In this document: piece by piece, positions 16,576-19,196 of the stretch | Layout: every line of letters starts with the position of its first letter | Position numbering within the stretch: the stretch's first letter is position 1 | Made by a program: the position numbers and the translations under genes | The notes under the pieces: model-generated | The model's database searches: none | The model's input: the letters and a program-made list of their open reading frames with translations, nothing else | Told to the model about the DNA's origin: nothing | Assembly (NCBI GenBank): GCA_018658605.1 | Contig: JABHUV010000142.1 | Coordinates: 1-19,196, forward strand | From: Planctomycetaceae bacterium | Lineage (GTDB): Bacteria; Planctomycetota; Planctomycetia; Pirellulales; Pirellulaceae | Length of the DNA stretch: 19,196 nt | Direction of reading: 5' to 3'

Positions 16576-17883
16576 CTATGCCCACTCCCTGATTGGGCGG
16601 CCTTCAATAAGACGTACCGGGCGACCATCGGGTGCGTTGGCGATTAAGTCTGTAGGCAAGCCTAATTTACTGTATACGGTCGCAGCAATATCGTCCGTAA
16701 AATATTCATCTTTCGAGACGTATCCGCCTTCGGCATCTGTCGCGCCGAGTATCGTACCGGCTGGGATGCCGGCGCCAGCCATCACAGCAAATCCTGCTGT
16801 CGACCAATGATCTCGCCCGCTCGCGGAATTGATTTGCGGGGTACGTCCGAAATCGGTGAACCAACAAACTAATGTCGTGTCGAGCATCCCGCGGTCTTCG
16901 AGGTCAAGCAGCAATTGTGGCAAACCTTGATCGACAGGTGGAATACGTGTTTTTAGGCCTGTAAAATTGTTGGCGTGCGTGTCCCAACCACCATCAGTAA
17001 CCGTGACGAATCGAACACCAGCTTCAATTAGTCGCCGTGATAGCAAACAGCTTTGACCAAAGCGGTTTTTGCCGTAGGCTTCCCGTAACTTGGCATCTTC
17101 TTTTTCTAAATCAAATGCTTGTTTGGTTTCCGGCGCGGTGATCATGTTGATGGCCGCTTCATAATGTTCGTCGAGAGCCGTAAATGCCGTCTGTTGGATG
17201 TCCGTGTTGCGCTGCAACGCGTCAAGCCGCGCCAGGGCGCTCTTGCGACGATCAATGCGTGCAAAGGAAACGCCGCTCGGCGGAGTGATATCCCGCACAC
17301 TAAATTTGTCAGCATTGGGATCCGCATCGATTTCAAATGGCATGTGCTCCAATCCCAAGATGCCAGAACTGCCGCCACCAAATCGACGATCCACATTCGT
17401 GCCTAGTTGAATAAATGGCGGCATCGCTGTGTGAAATCCGTGATAGTGACTCATCACACTGCCAAAGGTTGGATAGGCCACCGCCTGATTGAATTTGCGG
17501 CCACTCATCACATATTGGTCTGCTGTTCCGTGGCTTCCATTACGTGGATTCCAACCACGTAAAACCGAAAACTTGTCGGCATGTTTGGCGAGGTTAGGAC
17601 AAATCTCTGTAAATTTGACTCCAGGAATTGCCGTGTCTATGACATCGTACTCGCCGCGAACGCTCGTAGGAGCATCTGGTTTGGGGTCTAGCGTGTCATG
17701 ATGACTTGTCCCGCCTCGAGTCCAAATCAAGATGCAATTTGTGGGCAATTTATTGGTTGTCGCAGCGGCCTGCTGGAGATATGTCGACAGTGACAACCCG
17801 AGGCCTCCGAGGGCACCGATCTGCAAAAAACTGCGGCGATTTACACCGTCACAATAGTGATCTACTTGATGTTCTACAGCCAT
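16576..17883 (-). CDS. DUF1501 protein with Tat signal (copy C)
   Basis: The product has 435 residues. The twin-arginine leader is VNRRSFLQIGALGG (Arg16-Arg17). Core motifs are WTRGGTSHHDTLDPKPDAP (54-72), GGWDTH (298-303), TDFGRTP (343-349) and GRDHW (356-360), ending with APDGRPVRLIEGRPIREWA. The overall arrangement matches copy A, but two acidic positions differ: MDGG in copy A is TRGG here, and GEFGR is TDFGR. These could matter if the positions bind metal as in the alkaline phosphatase superfamily. The ATG at 17883 follows AAGGA by about 10 bases, one of the better ribosome sites in the window. As the first gene after a 252-base gap, it is the likely head of a transcript running leftward through at least copy B, the fusion hydrolase, the DUF1549/DUF1553 gene, the PPC gene and the phosphoesterase. 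Confidence 0.92.
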   Translation of the reverse strand: MAVEHQVDHYCDGVNRRSFLQIGALGGLGLSLSTYLQQAAATTNKLPTNCILIWTRGGTSHHDTLDPKPDAPTSVRGEYDVIDTAIPGVKFTEICPNLAKHADKFSVLRGWNPRNGSHGTADQYVMSGRKFNQAVAYPTFGSVMSHYHGFHTAMPPFIQLGTNVDRRFGGGSSGILGLEHMPFEIDADPNADKFSVRDITPPSGVSFARIDRRKSALARLDALQRNTDIQQTAFTALDEHYEAAINMITAPETKQAFDLEKEDAKLREAYGKNRFGQSCLLSRRLIEAGVRFVTVTDGGWDTHANNFTGLKTRIPPVDQGLPQLLLDLEDRGMLDTTLVCWFTDFGRTPQINSASGRDHWSTAGFAVMAGAGIPAGTILGATDAEGGYVSKDEYFTDDIAATVYSKLGLPTDLIANAPDGRPVRLIEGRPIREWA

Positions 17884-18135
17884 TGGCTAGCTATCCTTAA
17901 TTGGTTTTTAATCGTTGTCCAACGCTCTATTGTTCGCCCACTCCATTATTTGTCCGCCAAACTACAACTTAAACTCTTGTCCTTCATATCGTACATTTTA
18001 TCAAAGGACTAAATTGCCAACTAGAAGAATCCTGCTCCAGTACCACCCAAATATTAATACAACACACCAAACAGCCCTAATGTGGGGGGGATTTGGTCGT
18101 TTTTGACTTATTGCCTATTATTTTTTATCCGTAAA
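17884..18135. other. 252-base intergenic region, likely transcript boundary
   Basis: This is the longest gap in the window and is AT-rich, with no supportable gene on either strand. It contains a run of seven G at 18084-18090. I found neither a clear terminator hairpin after the 18136 stop nor a sigma-70-like pair at normal spacing before the 17883 start, although minus-strand TTGGCA (18015-18020) could be a -35 box. Its size suggests that a promoter for the DUF1501 copy C gene lies here. Confidence 0.4.
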
Positions 18136-19196
18136 TCAAGCAATTAACTCCGTTACGAGCTGACTTTTATCTGTTTCAATTAACTTGCGGCTACGTCCAT
18201 TATGTTCAAACGTCAGACGCTGATGATCTAATCCAAATAGATGCATCAATGTATGGTGGTAGTCATAGTGGTTTACAATTTGCTCAACCGCTTGATGACT
18301 AAACTCATCGGTCATCCCATGTACATGGCCAGCTTTGAATCCACCGCCGGCAACCCACATACTAAACCCGTTCGTGTTGTGGTCACGGCCGACATTGGTC
18401 GCTCCGGTATCGTTTTGAATGACGGGCAATCTGCCCATTTCACCGCCCCAATGTACGATCGTTTCATCGAGCATCCCCCGTCGCTTAAGATCGCTGACAA
18501 GTGCGGCCGATGGTTTGTCAACTTTTTTACAAGCCGCTGGCAAGCTAGTCCTAATCCGACCGTGATGATCCCAAAACTGGTTCTGAGTAAACACTTGCAC
18601 AAATCGAACACCTCGCTCAACAAGTCGCCGCGCGATCAAACATCGTGTACCAAAATCTTTGGTCACAGGATCGTCCATTCCGTAATGTTTTTTTGTTGCC
18701 GCGGTTTCTTGGCTTAAATCCATTGCCTCCACAGCCGACGTCTGCATTCGTGCCGCCAGTTGGTACATATTAATACGTGCTTGATAATCTCGTTCACCTG
18801 GTTTTTTTGAAAGGTGTTGCTGATTAAGTCGTTCAAGATAACTTAACAGTTGCTGTTGCGGTTTACCCGCAAGGCGTTTGGGTGGTGTGAGATTCAAAAT
18901 CCGTGGTTCGGTCGGTCGTATCACCGTGCCCTGGAAGACAGAAGGTAGATAGCCATTATTCCAATTTGCGATTCCGTCAACTGGCAGTTGACCTGGATCT
19001 ATGAGTGCTAAATAGGATGGCAAACTGTGGGTAGCCGATCCGAGGCCATAGGAAAACCAACTTCCTAATGCCGGCTGCATCGCTATTGTCGTTCCAGTAT
19101 TCATAGCACGAATACTTTGGCCATGATTATTGACGCCCGTACGCATCGAGCGGATCAGGGTGATATCATCCGCTATCGAACCCATATGTGGAATCA
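18136..19196 (-). CDS. DUF1501 protein (copy D), N-terminus outside window
   Basis: The frame stays open to the right edge (the residues before the first visible Met read IPH), so the true start and any signal peptide lie beyond the window; about 350 C-terminal residues are visible. Numbering from that Met, the motifs are IRSMRTGVNNHG (11-22), WDHH (205-208), GGEMGRLP (247-254), GRDHN (266-270) and GGGFKAGHVHG (280-290). The C-terminus HYDYHHTLMHLFGLD, then HNGRSRKL, is typical of the most common planctomycete DUF1501 subtype, usually encoded beside a DUF1549/DUF1553 gene. It differs from copies A-C, whose GRDHW is GRDHN here, and forms a third subtype in the window. Its reaction is unknown. 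It probably belongs to a different transcript from the genes to its left, with its partner gene to the right of the window. Confidence 0.9.
   Translation of the reverse strand, partial: IPHMGSIADDITLIRSMRTGVNNHGQSIRAMNTGTTIAMQPALGSWFSYGLGSATHSLPSYLALIDPGQLPVDGIANWNNGYLPSVFQGTVIRPTEPRILNLTPPKRLAGKPQQQLLSYLERLNQQHLSKKPGERDYQARINMYQLAARMQTSAVEAMDLSQETAATKKHYGMDDPVTKDFGTRCLIARRLVERGVRFVQVFTQNQFWDHHGRIRTSLPAACKKVDKPSAALVSDLKRRGMLDETIVHWGGEMGRLPVIQNDTGATNVGRDHNTNGFSMWVAGGGFKAGHVHGMTDEFSHQAVEQIVNHYDYHHTLMHLFGLDHQRLTFEHNGRSRKLIETDKSQLVTELIA

Noticed and set aside
18084..18090. Run of seven G in the 252-base gap, considered as a quadruplex or phase-variable tract
   Set aside because: Only one G-run is present, so no quadruplex can form from it alone, and it lies outside any coding frame or clear promoter.
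18241..18717. A 158-residue open frame on the plus strand opposite DUF1501 copy D
   Set aside because: It is a shadow of a conserved gene, without start signals or recognisable domains.
1..19196. Mobile element, CRISPR array, tRNA or rRNA in the window
   Set aside because: I saw no transposase or integrase motifs, spaced short repeats, or tRNA/rRNA-like sequence on either strand, and intergenic space is too short to hide large RNA genes.

Overview
The window looks like a piece of a planctomycete chromosome, most like Pirellulales or a relative, of moderate to low GC. The main reason is the gene content. It has several DUF1501 proteins with twin-arginine signals, a DUF1549/DUF1553 protein with bacterial Ig-like domains and heme-like CH motifs, a two-module PPC-domain protein, sulfatases, an exported Gfo/Idh/MocA protein and a ThuA-domain protein. 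Many starts lack a Shine-Dalgarno sequence, which fits the same group. Verrucomicrobia or Lentisphaerae are less likely alternatives. I saw no tRNA, rRNA, CRISPR array, insertion sequence or phage gene.

Layout. The left end (1-1173, plus strand) carries the 3' part of an FGGY carbohydrate kinase that most resembles sedoheptulokinase. It converges, with only 38 bases between stop codons, on a run of eleven genes that are all on the minus strand and fill the rest of the window. In transcription order (right to left) these are: a DUF1501 protein cut by the right edge; a 252-base gap; two adjacent Tat-exported DUF1501 proteins of different subtype; an exported isochorismatase-ThuA fusion; the Ig/DUF1549/DUF1553 protein; a PPC-domain protein; a CpdA-like metallophosphoesterase; an SMP-30/gluconolactonase-like protein; a fourth DUF1501 protein; a Tat-exported Gfo/Idh/MocA oxidoreductase; and a single polypeptide containing two complete sulfatase modules.

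Spacing is tight (10 to 66 bases) across 17883-8046 and across 6806-1212. Larger gaps at 17884-18135, 7957-8045 and 6807-6957 are the likely places for promoters or transcript ends. The phosphoesterase appears translationally coupled to the PPC gene.

How the genes may work together. Nine of the eleven minus-strand products have a visible Sec or Tat signal. The exceptions are the CpdA-like protein, which has none, and the edge-truncated DUF1501, whose N-terminus is not visible. This suggests an exported module for uptake or breakdown of a sulfated or oxidised carbohydrate: sulfatases remove sulfate, the Gfo/Idh/MocA protein and the SMP-30-like lactonase handle oxidation and lactone opening, and the kinase next door could act on a released sugar in the cytoplasm. 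The DUF1501, DUF1549/DUF1553 and PPC proteins have no settled biochemical role, so the joint function is inference. The most unusual points are the two-sulfatase fusion, whose second active site departs from the canonical motif, and the isochorismatase-ThuA fusion.
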